Part shown: positions 56,333 to 64,000 of the stretch, in pieces
Layout: each line of letters starts with the position of its first letter
How positions within the stretch are numbered: the stretch's first letter is position 1
Assembly: GCF_900106945.1 (NCBI RefSeq)
Contig: NZ_FNNE01000006.1
Coordinates: forward strand, 248,001 to 312,000
Reading direction: 5' to 3'
Source of the DNA: Marinobacter mobilis
GTDB taxonomy: Bacteria; Pseudomonadota; Gammaproteobacteria; Pseudomonadales; Oleiphilaceae
Length of the DNA stretch: 64,000 bases
The notes under the pieces: model-generated
Database searches by the model: none
What the model was told of the DNA's origin: nothing
Seen by the model: the letters and a program-made list of their open reading frames with translations, nothing else
Translations under genes and position numbers: made by a program

Positions 56333-56360
56333 CCGCGCCCGGGCACAGGCCAGGGCGCGG
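56333..56360. terminator. Hairpin downstream of the desaturase gene
   Basis: CCGCGCCC and GGGCGCGG pair over 8 bp around a 12-nt loop in the gap between desaturase and GMC oxidoreductase. There is no T run; it may attenuate read-through within the operon. Confidence 0.35.
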
Positions 56361-56390
56361 CAGGTCACCTATGCATTTATGTGGCGTTGT

Positions 56391-57584
56391 TCAGGCGCTT
56401 GCCACCTTTGGCGGCAATTTGCCGCCGGGCAGAGACAGACGCAGGTTATTCAGCCAGGTGGTGCCAAACTGGCGCCAGATGGACGCCCGGTTGTAGGGCA
56501 GGCCATAACGGGCCGCCAGAGCCTGTACGCGAGGGGAGACCTCCGGGTAGCGATTGCTGCACATGTCAGGAAACAGGTGGTGTTCAATCTGGTGGCTCAG
56601 ATTACCGGACAGCACGTGGAACAGCGGGCCGCCGGTGATGTTGGCTGACCCCAGCATTTGGCGCATGTACCACTGCCCCTTGCTCTCGCCTTCAACCTGA
56701 TCTTCCGTGAAGCTGTAGACGCCCTCCGGGAAATGACCGCAGAAGATGATCACAAAGGCCCAGACGTTACGGATGATGTTGGCGATGGCATTGGCTGCAG
56801 CCACCAGCAGGAACACCTGCCATGGCGAAACGGCGACAACAAACGACAAAGGCACCGCGACCAGCGCGCCGGCCAGCGGCCACATGATGTAGTCTTTGCG
56901 TACCTGCCCCCACATCTTGCGACCGATGCGCTTCATAACCGGACCCAGGCCCGCGTCTTTCGGACTCTTCTTGCCCTCAACAACGTCAACGATAGCCTGC
57001 TCGTGCAGGGCCACGCCTTCTTCGAACAAGAGCGCCAGCAAAACGAAGTAAATCGGCTGAAGCAGGTATTTAACATGCCAGGGCTGCATGGGAGTGACCC
57101 GCATGATGCCATAGCCCACATCCAGATCCTTGCCGACGACATTGGTCCAGGTGTGGTGCACGACATTGTGCGAGTGCATCCAGCGATCCGATGGGCTCAT
57201 GCTGTCCCATTCCCAGGTATTCGACTGGATTTCCGGATCCTTCATCCAGTCCCACTGGGCGTGAAGGATGTTGTGGCCAATTTCCATGTTCTCCAGAATC
57301 TTGGCAACACCAAGCATAGCGACACCGAGAAACATGACGACGAGCGTAGTGCCCCAGCCTGCCAGTGCATGCCCCCAGGGGGGGAGCAGAAACAGGCTGG
57401 CGTAGATGATCATGCGTCCGACAAAGGCCATGCTGCGCTGAGTACGGATCAGTCGCAGTATGTAGAGGCGGTCTTTTTCTCCACGCGAGGCCATAACCTC
57501 GTCGTAGATCGCATCCATTTCACGTCCGAATTCATCGATTTGCTCATCGGTGAGATTGACCGGCAGTGGTTTTGCTGTAGCCAT
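56391..57584 (-). CDS. Membrane fatty-acid desaturase
   Basis: A 397-residue di-iron membrane desaturase. The three histidine boxes are GHNILHAQ (residues 103-110), HSHNVVHHTW (137-146) and QIEHHLFP (about 332-339). The last box has the Q of front-end and related acyl-lipid desaturases. Two hydrophobic pairs near 55-95 and 230-270 fit the usual topology. It lies 14 bp after the reductase gene, so the reductase is the likely electron donor, as in the Pseudomonas desaturase/oxidoreductase pair. The regiochemistry is not predictable. Confidence 0.93.
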   Translation of the reverse strand: MATAKPLPVNLTDEQIDEFGREMDAIYDEVMASRGEKDRLYILRLIRTQRSMAFVGRMIIYASLFLLPPWGHALAGWGTTLVVMFLGVAMLGVAKILENMEIGHNILHAQWDWMKDPEIQSNTWEWDSMSPSDRWMHSHNVVHHTWTNVVGKDLDVGYGIMRVTPMQPWHVKYLLQPIYFVLLALLFEEGVALHEQAIVDVVEGKKSPKDAGLGPVMKRIGRKMWGQVRKDYIMWPLAGALVAVPLSFVVAVSPWQVFLLVAAANAIANIIRNVWAFVIIFCGHFPEGVYSFTEDQVEGESKGQWYMRQMLGSANITGGPLFHVLSGNLSHQIEHHLFPDMCSNRYPEVSPRVQALAARYGLPYNRASIWRQFGTTWLNNLRLSLPGGKLPPKVASA

Positions 57585-57598
57585 TTGGATTACCTCAG

Positions 57599-58711
57599 TT
57601 ACAGATCCAGTTCACAGTCGCCGGCTGCGGCGCAGACACAGGTCTGCACAATGGCACCAGCTTCATTAAGAATTTCGCCGCTGCGGAGATCTCGCACGCA
57701 GCCGGATTTCAGTGTTGTGTTACAGGTATGACAGATGCCCATGCGGCAGCCATGGGGGGGATTCATCCCGGCCTCTTCCGCTACGCGTAACAGGTTCATC
57801 TGGCTGTCTGCATCGACTTCGACGCCGCTGCGGGCAAAGGTCACCTTGCCACCGGTTGCATCCGCCGGGACCTCGGCAAACTCAGCCATGAAGCGCTCGA
57901 TGTGAAGTCTTCGGGATATACCGGCTTCTTCCCAGGTGCTTTCCAGGGCAGACAGCAGTGATGCCGGACCACAGGCATAGCAGTCCCGTTCTCTCCAGTC
58001 AGGGCAGAACTGCTCCAGCATTTCCAGACTGAAATGACTGTCGGTGTGCTGGTCTTCGCCAAATTTGCGGGTGTGAACTTCGTGGAGGTGGTAGTACTTT
58101 TGCTCTGCGTCCATCGCCCGGAGTTCCTTGCCGAAAATGACATCGAACTCATGGGGCGCAAAGTGAATGTGCTCTGTGCTGGGCATCCGGTGTTGCGCAA
58201 TCAGGCTGCGGAGCATGCTCATGGCAGGCGTGATACCACTGCCGGCGGTAATGAACAGCGGCTGAATCGGTGAGGCGTCTGGCAGGTAGAAATCGCCTTG
58301 GGGCAAACCCACAGGCAAGAAATCACCGACTTTGATATTTCGCACGATGTGCCGGGAGACCCGTCCGTCATCAATGGCTTTCACCGTAATGGTAAACAGG
58401 CCATCGGATCGTTCCGGGGCGGAAGAAATGGTGTAAGTGCGGGTGTAGTGGCGCCCTTCGACCGGAATGCCAATGCGAATATGCTGCCCCGCCCGGTGCA
58501 ATCGCCAGTTCGTGCCGGGCTTCAGCGTGATGGTGCGGGCATCCTTGGTTTCATCCCACACTTTAACGACCTGCGCCTGCATCTTATGGGTTGTCCACAG
58601 AGGGTTAACGAGTTCGACATAATGCGACGCACGCAAAGGGAAGGCGAACCAGTCGGTAATCCGGATCAATTGATTGCGAAATGACCTGGAGGGCGGCTGC
58701 TGTGTCTGCAT
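57599..58711 (-). CDS. 2Fe-2S flavodoxin/ferredoxin reductase, desaturase partner
   Basis: A 370-residue electron-transfer protein. The FAD domain includes HYTRTYTISSAPE (residues ~90-102). The NAD(P) domain includes FITAGSGITPAMSMLRSL. The C-terminal plant-type ferredoxin domain has ligands in HGCRMGICHTCN and TCVCAA. It would take electrons from NAD(P)H via FAD and the 2Fe-2S centre to the desaturase coded directly downstream. GGAGA lies eight bases before the ATG at 58711. Confidence 0.93.
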   Translation of the reverse strand: MQTQQPPSRSFRNQLIRITDWFAFPLRASHYVELVNPLWTTHKMQAQVVKVWDETKDARTITLKPGTNWRLHRAGQHIRIGIPVEGRHYTRTYTISSAPERSDGLFTITVKAIDDGRVSRHIVRNIKVGDFLPVGLPQGDFYLPDASPIQPLFITAGSGITPAMSMLRSLIAQHRMPSTEHIHFAPHEFDVIFGKELRAMDAEQKYYHLHEVHTRKFGEDQHTDSHFSLEMLEQFCPDWRERDCYACGPASLLSALESTWEEAGISRRLHIERFMAEFAEVPADATGGKVTFARSGVEVDADSQMNLLRVAEEAGMNPPHGCRMGICHTCNTTLKSGCVRDLRSGEILNEAGAIVQTCVCAAAGDCELDL

Positions 58712-58757
58712 CGTACTTCTCTCCAAAAGGGGCTGAGGTGCTTACGGGCGGGTTTGG

Positions 58758-58958
58758 TTACCGTCCGAAGCTGGCGAGTGGATCCCTGCCAGGGCCATAC
58801 GGAGTGGTGCTTATCGTAGGGAATGTCAGTATGACAAGGCGTGGGACAGCAAAGAGGAAGGCGATGGGGAGGCGGAGGGGGCTGAAGAGCATGCCGGGCG
58901 CAATGCGCTTGCTGCTCTTATCCTGCGCTGTAGGCAGGTGAACCGTTTCGTACGCCAT
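58758..58958 (-). CDS. Possible small membrane protein, 66 residues
   Basis: An ATG at 58958 with GGGAG five bases upstream opens a 66-codon frame in the 300-bp gap before the reductase gene. The product has one hydrophobic segment (PLRLPIAFLFAVPRLVILTF). No family is recognised. It may be a real leader gene of the desaturase operon or chance. Confidence 0.4.
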   Translation of the reverse strand: MAYETVHLPTAQDKSSKRIAPGMLFSPLRLPIAFLFAVPRLVILTFPTISTTPYGPGRDPLASFGR

Positions 58959-59011
58959 GTATTCTCCCAGTGCGTTTTCGGGAAACGCTTTATTTTATTT
59001 ATCTCTTTAGC

Positions 59012-59386
59012 TTATGCGGTATGCAGATCTTGACAAGGTTTTTTTCGGCCACTTGCCCGACTGGGTGGGCGTGTAAACGCCTGGGTTGATTGCCCTGTCC
59101 AGCGGCGAAACGCCTGACGAAAGTTTGCGGCGTCGCTCAAGCCAAGCTTGGTAGCGATGGTCTCGTGGTTGATGTTGCCCGCCTGAAGCATGGCGATGGC
59201 GGCTTCACTGAGCACCCGGGCCCGAATTTCGCGGAACGATGTGCCTTCGGTCGTGAGTCGTCGACGCAGGGTTCGGGGTGGCAGCCCCAGGTTCGCAGCG
59301 ATGGCATTGAAACTGCGCTGGCCGCCGTCATGGTCGAGAATCATCACCGCAACCTGATTGCCTATTGTGTGTATGGTGCTGTGCAT
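59012..59386 (-). CDS. AraC-type DNA-binding domain protein lacking a ligand domain
   Basis: About 124 residues from the ATG at 59386. It holds only the C-terminal double HTH of an OruR-like AraC regulator: FNAIAANLGLPPRTLRRRL and IATKLGLSDAANFRQAFRRW, followed by TGQSTQAF. Full members have ~340 residues with a 200-residue N-terminal domain, missing here. A TTG at 59464 could add 26 residues but no domain. It may be a truncated relic or a free-standing binder; the 20-bp palindrome just before its start is a possible operator. It is upstream of and on the same strand as the desaturase operon. Confidence 0.7.
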   Translation of the reverse strand: MHSTIHTIGNQVAVMILDHDGGQRSFNAIAANLGLPPRTLRRRLTTEGTSFREIRARVLSEAAIAMLQAGNINHETIATKLGLSDAANFRQAFRRWTGQSTQAFTRPPSRASGRKKPCQDLHTA

Positions 59387-59390
59387 ATTC

Positions 59391-59410
59391 ATGTGTACAA
59401 TTGTACACAT
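59391..59410. promoter_or_regulatory. Perfect 20-bp palindrome between divergent AraC genes
   Basis: ATGTGTACAA followed directly by TTGTACACAT is a perfect uninterrupted palindrome of 20 bases. It lies 4 bp before the truncated AraC gene's ATG and 67 bp before the divergent full-length AraC gene. The form fits a site for a dimeric regulator. Confidence 0.5.
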
Positions 59411-59477
59411 CCGGTGTGGGCCGACTTGACCGGCGCCGACAATTTGCTGGACACTTTGCGACAAAAAGAGTGGTTTG

Positions 59478-60515
59478 ATGCAAGATCTACATGAAAACCG
59501 AAGGGTTGTCCCTGAAGCCTATGCTCAAATGCTTTATGAGTATCTTGAGGCGCAGGGCCGAGTCCCGGAGCACGTGTTGGGCGCGCCCTGGCCAAGCCCG
59601 GATTCGAGCGGCTTGGGTGGAATAGACGAGCACCTATGGTCTTCCATGCTGGAGCGAGCCGAGCGTGAACTTGAAGATCCCTACCTGGCCCTGCACCTAG
59701 GCGAGACGATTAATTCCCGCCATCTTGGCGTGATGGGGGCTGTGCTCCCTGCCTGTGACAATCTGGCGGGTGCGCTCCGTCTGCTGGTGCGCTATCAGCG
59801 CCTGTTGTTTGACACGGTGCCCATGACCCCGAGATCGGTTGACGGGTCAATCGAACTGGTCTGGGATACCTACGAGAACCGCACCAGTCGTCTGGTGGAT
59901 GAAGTTGGCCTGGCGGTACTCGTCCGGTTTTGCCGCAGTATTGTTCGTGTGCCGGTCAATCCGGTACGTGTCGACTTCACGCACGTTGGCCCCGGTGACA
60001 TTTCGCCCTACGAGGAGTACTTCGGTTGCCCGGTTGGCTTTCAGCGCCCTGAACTGGTTCTTCAGGGCAGCCTGGAGCTGATGAATGCCCCTCTGAAAAC
60101 TCCGGATCCTGCGCTGATACGGGTTCTGGAACAGCACGCCGATCAGTTGCTGCGGCAGCTGCCGACTCAGCAAGACATTGTGGTTAAGGTCCGCAAAGCG
60201 ATTGCCGGGCTGCTTTGTCAGGGGGAGCCGAGTATCGAGACTGTCAGCCGTTCTATGAACTGCCATTCCCGGAAGTTGCAGCGGGAGCTGAAGCTGGCCG
60301 GCACTACGTTTCGTGATGAATTACAGGCCGTCCGACACCAGTTCGCGGAATCCTACCTGCGTGACCGGAGGCTGCAGATCCTCGACGTAGCGATGTTGCT
60401 CGGGTTTTCTGAGCACAGCGCATTTACTCGCTCTTTCCGAAAGTGGACGGGGAGAACGCCCGCCGAATTCCGGCAGGAAAATAAAGGGGCAGAACAAAAC
60501 GAGCAGCCTGACTAG
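59478..60515 (+). CDS. AraC-family regulator, OruR/Arabinose_bd type
   Basis: A 345-residue regulator. Residues ~20-205 form the ligand-binding domain typical of OruR-like proteins (YLALHLGETINSRHLGVMG, VRYQRLLFDTVP). The C-terminal HTH pair is intact: VSRSMNCHSRKLQRELKLAG and VAMLLGFSEHSAFTRSFRKW, ending TGRTPAEFRQE. The ATG at 59478 has AGAGTGG upstream. It is divergent from the desaturase region, so it is the best candidate regulator for that operon. Confidence 0.9.
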   Translation: MQDLHENRRVVPEAYAQMLYEYLEAQGRVPEHVLGAPWPSPDSSGLGGIDEHLWSSMLERAERELEDPYLALHLGETINSRHLGVMGAVLPACDNLAGALRLLVRYQRLLFDTVPMTPRSVDGSIELVWDTYENRTSRLVDEVGLAVLVRFCRSIVRVPVNPVRVDFTHVGPGDISPYEEYFGCPVGFQRPELVLQGSLELMNAPLKTPDPALIRVLEQHADQLLRQLPTQQDIVVKVRKAIAGLLCQGEPSIETVSRSMNCHSRKLQRELKLAGTTFRDELQAVRHQFAESYLRDRRLQILDVAMLLGFSEHSAFTRSFRKWTGRTPAEFRQENKGAEQNEQPD

Positions 60516-60730
60516 CGATGCTTTGAATCAGGCTTGGACCGAATCTCTGACCCTTTCATAACCCGGTAGTTTTTCGACCGCTCTGGGGCGAGAGCGTCAT
60601 GATCCCTGCTGTCGCGTGGGTTGGCTATTCAGGAAAGTGATGGGGTGCTCTGTGCAGAGCACCGTGCGTGATGAGAGGTGAACGAACCGGGGCTGCGGCC
60701 CAGGGGGGGGATGTGAGAACTGGGAGCTTG

Positions 60731-62044
60731 CTATCGTTCGCTCTCGTGTTTATCACGCAGCGACTGTTCGATCACTGCAAAGCGGTCCTGACCCCAGACC
60801 ATGGTGTCACCGATCACGAATCCGGGGACACCCCAGCCACCAGCCTTTTGCATGGCCGCGCGGTTGGCTTCGGCCAGTCCTCTCCAGCTGTCATTATCCA
60901 GCGAGAGGCGAGCACGGGACCAGTCCAGCCCGGCATGTTCGACCAGTCGCCTGAGCCCCCTGTCGGTGGCTGGGTTGACGCCCTGGCTCCAGATCCCTGT
61001 TGAGGCTGACAGCAGCCACTCCCGAAGACGTCCTTCCTGCTCGGCAAACGGCCAGATGGCCATACACCTTTCTACACCCGGTCCGAGCGGATCACACACT
61101 TTGCCGAAGGGGATATTATGCAGTCTGGCTTCGCGGGCGGCGTCTTTGAGAATATAAAGTCGCTTGGCCCTGGGGACGCTGAGACCTCGCATGACCATAG
61201 GGAGTACAGGGCGTATCCGCAGCGTCAGTCCATAGTCGTCGGCCAGTGCGTAGGTTCGCGACAGCGCTAGGTAGGAATAGGGGCTGCGGAAGGAAAAAAA
61301 CAGGTCGAGCGGCTGGTTTGCTAACGCATGCGTGGCGCTGCCAGGCTTGGCTGTCTTGGCACTGCCGTAGGCCATTGGCCAGTCATGGCTGCCGAGGCCA
61401 AGGTCATTCAGACGGGAGGCGAGGTGGTCCAGACGCTCCACGCTCCAATACCATTCACCTTGATAATGAATCGTACCGGTCAGGTAATGGCCATCGCGGA
61501 GGAACCGGTCTCGCCGACCCCGCAGGGTCGCGAGTGCCTGATCATGGGGGACCTCGCCGTGCGCCCGGAGCAGGGCCCTGAGTCCGTCATGGTCGTGACG
61601 CCAGAGCGCACCGGACAGAGCCTGGGCCAGAGCCCAGAAATGCTCATCCTGCTCATGTTTCAGGAGGCAGCGGGTGGCTGACAGCGCAAGTCCTGGCTGG
61701 GGAAGTTGCCAGTGTTCGGGAAAGTCCAGGCGGTGCAATCTCGCCAGCGGCAAGGCATCACGTGGTGCCAGTTGGACCAGCATATCGGTGGCAGGGTACA
61801 TCCGCTCATCCAGATACAGCATTACCCGAGGCTTGATCGTGAGACCGAAGTGGCGTGCAAAGCCAGGCAGGACCTGTGCCATGAGAACCGAATAGGGATC
61901 GTCGACTCTGAAGTAGAAGGTCGCCTGGTGGGGCTCTCCTTTCAGGTGTCGGAACCTTTCCAGAAGCCTTCGGCGGTAATGCTCTATCCGTTCACTAGTG
62001 ATCAGTTGCGCGAGCAGCGGGGTAAGTTGTTGTTTCAGGGTCAT
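60731..62044 (-). CDS. Tandem DsbA-like thioredoxin-fold protein
   Basis: A 437-residue cytoplasmic protein with two related domains of the DsbA/2-hydroxychromene-2-carboxylate isomerase class. The first begins near residue 42 (FYFRVDDPYSVLMAQVL), the second near 248 (LFFSFRSPYSYLALSRTYAL). The second has the SPYS motif of glutathione-dependent isomerases; the first has DPYS, so its active site is altered. The C-terminus GWGVPGFVIGDTMVWGQDR is the usual cis-proline region. Substrate is unknown. The next gene in this direction is outside its reach. Confidence 0.8.
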   Translation of the reverse strand: MTLKQQLTPLLAQLITSERIEHYRRRLLERFRHLKGEPHQATFYFRVDDPYSVLMAQVLPGFARHFGLTIKPRVMLYLDERMYPATDMLVQLAPRDALPLARLHRLDFPEHWQLPQPGLALSATRCLLKHEQDEHFWALAQALSGALWRHDHDGLRALLRAHGEVPHDQALATLRGRRDRFLRDGHYLTGTIHYQGEWYWSVERLDHLASRLNDLGLGSHDWPMAYGSAKTAKPGSATHALANQPLDLFFSFRSPYSYLALSRTYALADDYGLTLRIRPVLPMVMRGLSVPRAKRLYILKDAAREARLHNIPFGKVCDPLGPGVERCMAIWPFAEQEGRLREWLLSASTGIWSQGVNPATDRGLRRLVEHAGLDWSRARLSLDNDSWRGLAEANRAAMQKAGGWGVPGFVIGDTMVWGQDRFAVIEQSLRDKHESER

Positions 62045-62270
62045 GTTCGTCTGATTCTTGTTCTATGGAAGGTGACAGCTGCGCAGGGCGGACGGACTAT
62101 GTCCCCGTGATTCCGAAGGCGTCGAAACCCCGGTGACACCTGAAACGCGACAGACAGACTGCGTTGGCGAATCATCAGAGGGTGTGCGTAAAAGGTCAAG
62201 GGCGAGAGGTACTGAATTCAGAGATGCTGGAAGAGTTAAGGGGGGGGCGCCTTTACGTCGGTCAGCTTGA

Positions 62271-62299
62271 GAAACCTGCGCCCCGAACCGGGGCGCAGG
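62271..62299 (-). terminator. Terminator of the small lipoprotein gene
   Basis: CCTGCGCCCCG (62275-62285) and CGGGGCGCAGG (62289-62299) form an 11-bp stem with an AAC loop. On the minus strand it is followed by TTTCTC. It lies 15 bp past the lipoprotein stop codon. Confidence 0.65.
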
Positions 62300-62313
62300 C
62301 ATCGCGGGTCGCC

Positions 62314-62688
62314 TTACAGGGGCTGCCAGCCGTTCTCGCTGTCAACGAACGTAAGGGAGGTGGTGTCTTCCATGGTGTCACCTTCCTCGAAATCACCCAC
62401 GGCCATCTTGAGCATGGCAAGCGCCATTTTTTCCATGCCTGAGGCCTCCGCCATGAGCTCATTCATTCCCTGGGTGAACGTGATCTCGTAGTTCACTTCA
62501 ACCACGTACCGGTGCTCACCCTCGGCATAGCCGTTCACCTTCTCAAAGTCTGTTACCTCGGTAAAACTTTGCGGGTTGAGGGCATTCAGGGCATCCTCGA
62601 TGTCGCCGTTACTTGGCGTATCGGAACATCCTGTCAAAAGGGCGGCAGCCATTAGTGCGCCCGCCAGTTTCACTGCTCTGGCCATCAT
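62314..62688 (-). CDS. Small lipoprotein of unknown function
   Basis: A 124-residue protein with a classical lipobox (GALMAAALLTGC), so the mature N-terminus is a lipidated cysteine. The rest is acidic with strands such as HRYVVEVNYEITFTQG and a Met-rich helix GMEKMALAMLKMAVGDFEEG. I do not recognise the family. The ATG at 62688 has GAGG nine bases upstream; longer in-frame starts would bury the signal peptide. Confidence 0.8.
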   Translation of the reverse strand: MMARAVKLAGALMAAALLTGCSDTPSNGDIEDALNALNPQSFTEVTDFEKVNGYAEGEHRYVVEVNYEITFTQGMNELMAEASGMEKMALAMLKMAVGDFEEGDTMEDTTSLTFVDSENGWQPL

Positions 62689-62971
62689 GATCTTGTACCT
62701 CAATAGGAGTTTAAAAAGGCGAAACGTTATTGCACGGCGATGATAAAGCATTGAGTCGTACTTAATCGCCTGTGACACGCTATGAACTTGTAAAATAACG
62801 TTATTTCGTCATCAGCTAACCGGATTTGCCTGATGTTCACAACGAATCTGGCTGGTTTTTAACCGAGAGCCACGAACGGGGGCCCAGCGCTATCCTCTGT
62901 GAATGCTCTGAAGTCTGCACAACGTTCCCGGTTGCAGGTTCAGCCCGGGCAGAAAGGTGCCTCGTGTAGCG

Positions 62972-63991
62972 CTAGTCGTCGGAAGGGGGATGACGGTCAT
63001 TGAGAGTCGTTACCGGGTTGGCCTCCCAGTAATGGAGCGCAGCCAGGATGTCCGGAACCTTGGTGAGGAATGCGTCGACGACGGCGGGGTTGAAATGCTG
63101 GCCAGACTGATCTTCGATAAAGCGTATGCAGTCGTCGGTAGGCCAGGCCCCCTTATAAGAACGTTTCATCGATAAGGCGTCAAAGACGTCGGCAACGGCA
63201 ACAATCTGGGCTGACTGAGGAATATCGTTCCCGACCAGTCCTCGGGGATAACCTGTGCCATCCCACTTCTCATGATGACACCAGGCAATTTCGGCGGCCA
63301 TCATCATAAGCTCGGATTTTCCGTTGCTCAGAATATCGTTCCCGATCTCGGTGTGGGTTTTCATGATGACCCACTCCTGCTCCGTAAGCTTCCTTGGCGC
63401 TTTCAGAATGCTGTCTGGAATACCGATTTTCCCTGTGTCGTGCAGGGGCGCGGCGAGTTCAAGCAGCTCGGAGCGCTTTTTGTCCCAGCCCATCGCCAGA
63501 GCGATGTGGCGAGAGTACTCGGCCATTCGCCATATATGGACGCCGGTGTCCGTATCGTTGTAATGGCCCGCCCGGCCTAACATGTACACCGTTTCTTTGT
63601 AGCTGCGTTGCAACTCATCCTGGTGCACCAGACGCAGATGGGTTTCTACTCGGCGTTGAACAATCGGGGCGGAAAATGGTTTGTGGATATAGTCAACGGC
63701 GCCCAGCGTAAAGCCCTTAACTTCATCCTCAGCTCTTGTTCGCGCAGTTACAAAAATAACCGGGATATGCTTCGTTACGGGATGTTGTTTTAACCAGCGG
63801 CAGACGTCGAACCCGCTGATTAACGGCATCGAAACGTCAAGGAGTATGAGGTGAGGGTGATGCCTGATGGCAGCCTCTTTTGCTACCTCTCCATTCAACG
63901 CAAACAAGAGCTCATAGTCTTGTTTGAGAATCTGATTAAGAACCTCAAGATTGTTTGGCTCATCATCAACAATCAGAATTTTCGCTTTCAT
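62972..63991 (-). CDS. HD-GYP response regulator, cyclic-di-GMP phosphodiesterase
   Basis: A 339-residue RpfG-like protein. The receiver domain (1-120) has Asp9, Asp10, phospho-acceptor Asp52 and Lys104 (YIHKPFS). The HD-GYP domain has the metal pair His184-Asp185 (PLHDTGKIGIPD), a CHHEKWDGTGYPRG block with GYP at 247-249, and VADVFDALS. It should degrade cyclic-di-GMP when phosphorylated. The cognate sensor is not in the window; upstream sequence lies beyond the right edge, nine bases from the start. Confidence 0.93.
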   Translation of the reverse strand: MKAKILIVDDEPNNLEVLNQILKQDYELLFALNGEVAKEAAIRHHPHLILLDVSMPLISGFDVCRWLKQHPVTKHIPVIFVTARTRAEDEVKGFTLGAVDYIHKPFSAPIVQRRVETHLRLVHQDELQRSYKETVYMLGRAGHYNDTDTGVHIWRMAEYSRHIALAMGWDKKRSELLELAAPLHDTGKIGIPDSILKAPRKLTEQEWVIMKTHTEIGNDILSNGKSELMMMAAEIAWCHHEKWDGTGYPRGLVGNDIPQSAQIVAVADVFDALSMKRSYKGAWPTDDCIRFIEDQSGQHFNPAVVDAFLTKVPDILAALHYWEANPVTTLNDRHPPSDD

Positions 63992-64000
63992 CCTACCGAT

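Noticed and set aside
56658..57731. A 357-codon open frame antisense to the desaturase and reductase genes
   Set aside because: It runs across two conserved genes and their junction; the product is His/Gln-rich without family features.

Overview
The window is a 64-kb piece of a gammaproteobacterial chromosome, most likely Marinobacter or a close marine relative. This rests on the housekeeping order aroA-cmk-rpsA-ihfB-lapA-lapB-pyrF, on a Pseudomonas-like long RMF, and on many lipid- and ester-handling genes. No database search was possible, so genus-level placement is inference. Coding density is high and genes sit on both strands. I see no insertion sequence, prophage, integrase or CRISPR array.

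Layout. 1-5772: the end of aroA, then cmk, rpsA, ihfB, lapA, lapB and pyrF, all rightward. 5934-12299: a tRNA-Asn with its own promoter and terminator, a class I aminotransferase, uvrB, and a divergent pair made of a GNAT/C39-peptidase fusion and a RimK-like ATP-grasp ligase. 12301-20583: a CDF metal exporter, pyrD, rmf, rlmKL, a small outer-membrane barrel, a degenerate DEDDh-exonuclease-like protein and an M18 aminopeptidase. 20636-31091: a second identical tRNA-Asn, a YheT-type hydrolase, the tesA / ybbA-ybbP group, a periplasmic binding protein, an Fe-dependent alcohol dehydrogenase with a partner gene, an alpha/beta hydrolase and a BepA-like metalloprotease lipoprotein. 31284-38932: a DUF599 membrane protein with two hotdog thioesterases, htpG behind a good RpoH-type promoter, a DUF2835 gene, katG behind a good OxyR-type operator, and dusC. 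38944-45907: class I aldolase, small hypotheticals, a nucleoside deoxyribosyltransferase-like gene, an OsmC-YcaO fusion and a methyltransferase. 46091-64000 is more accessory: LysE and AraC genes, an FMN-binding split-barrel protein, a frameshifted pentapeptide-repeat gene, secreted proteins, an epoxide-hydrolase-like gene, a META lipoprotein, a lipid-oxidation operon (2Fe-2S reductase, desaturase, GMC oxidoreductase) beside two AraC-type genes, a tandem DsbA-like protein, a lipoprotein and an HD-GYP response regulator.

How genes work together. The first block couples aromatic and pyrimidine metabolism, translation and LPS control (LapA/LapB). The reductase and desaturase are 14 bp apart and should form an electron-transfer pair for fatty-acyl desaturation. 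The GNAT-C39 protein and the RLAN-type ATP-grasp protein look like a peptide-making and peptide-processing pair with no assigned product; this is the best candidate for an undescribed system. Stress functions (HtpG, KatG, RMF, UvrB) each stand alone, and two have recognisable regulatory sites.
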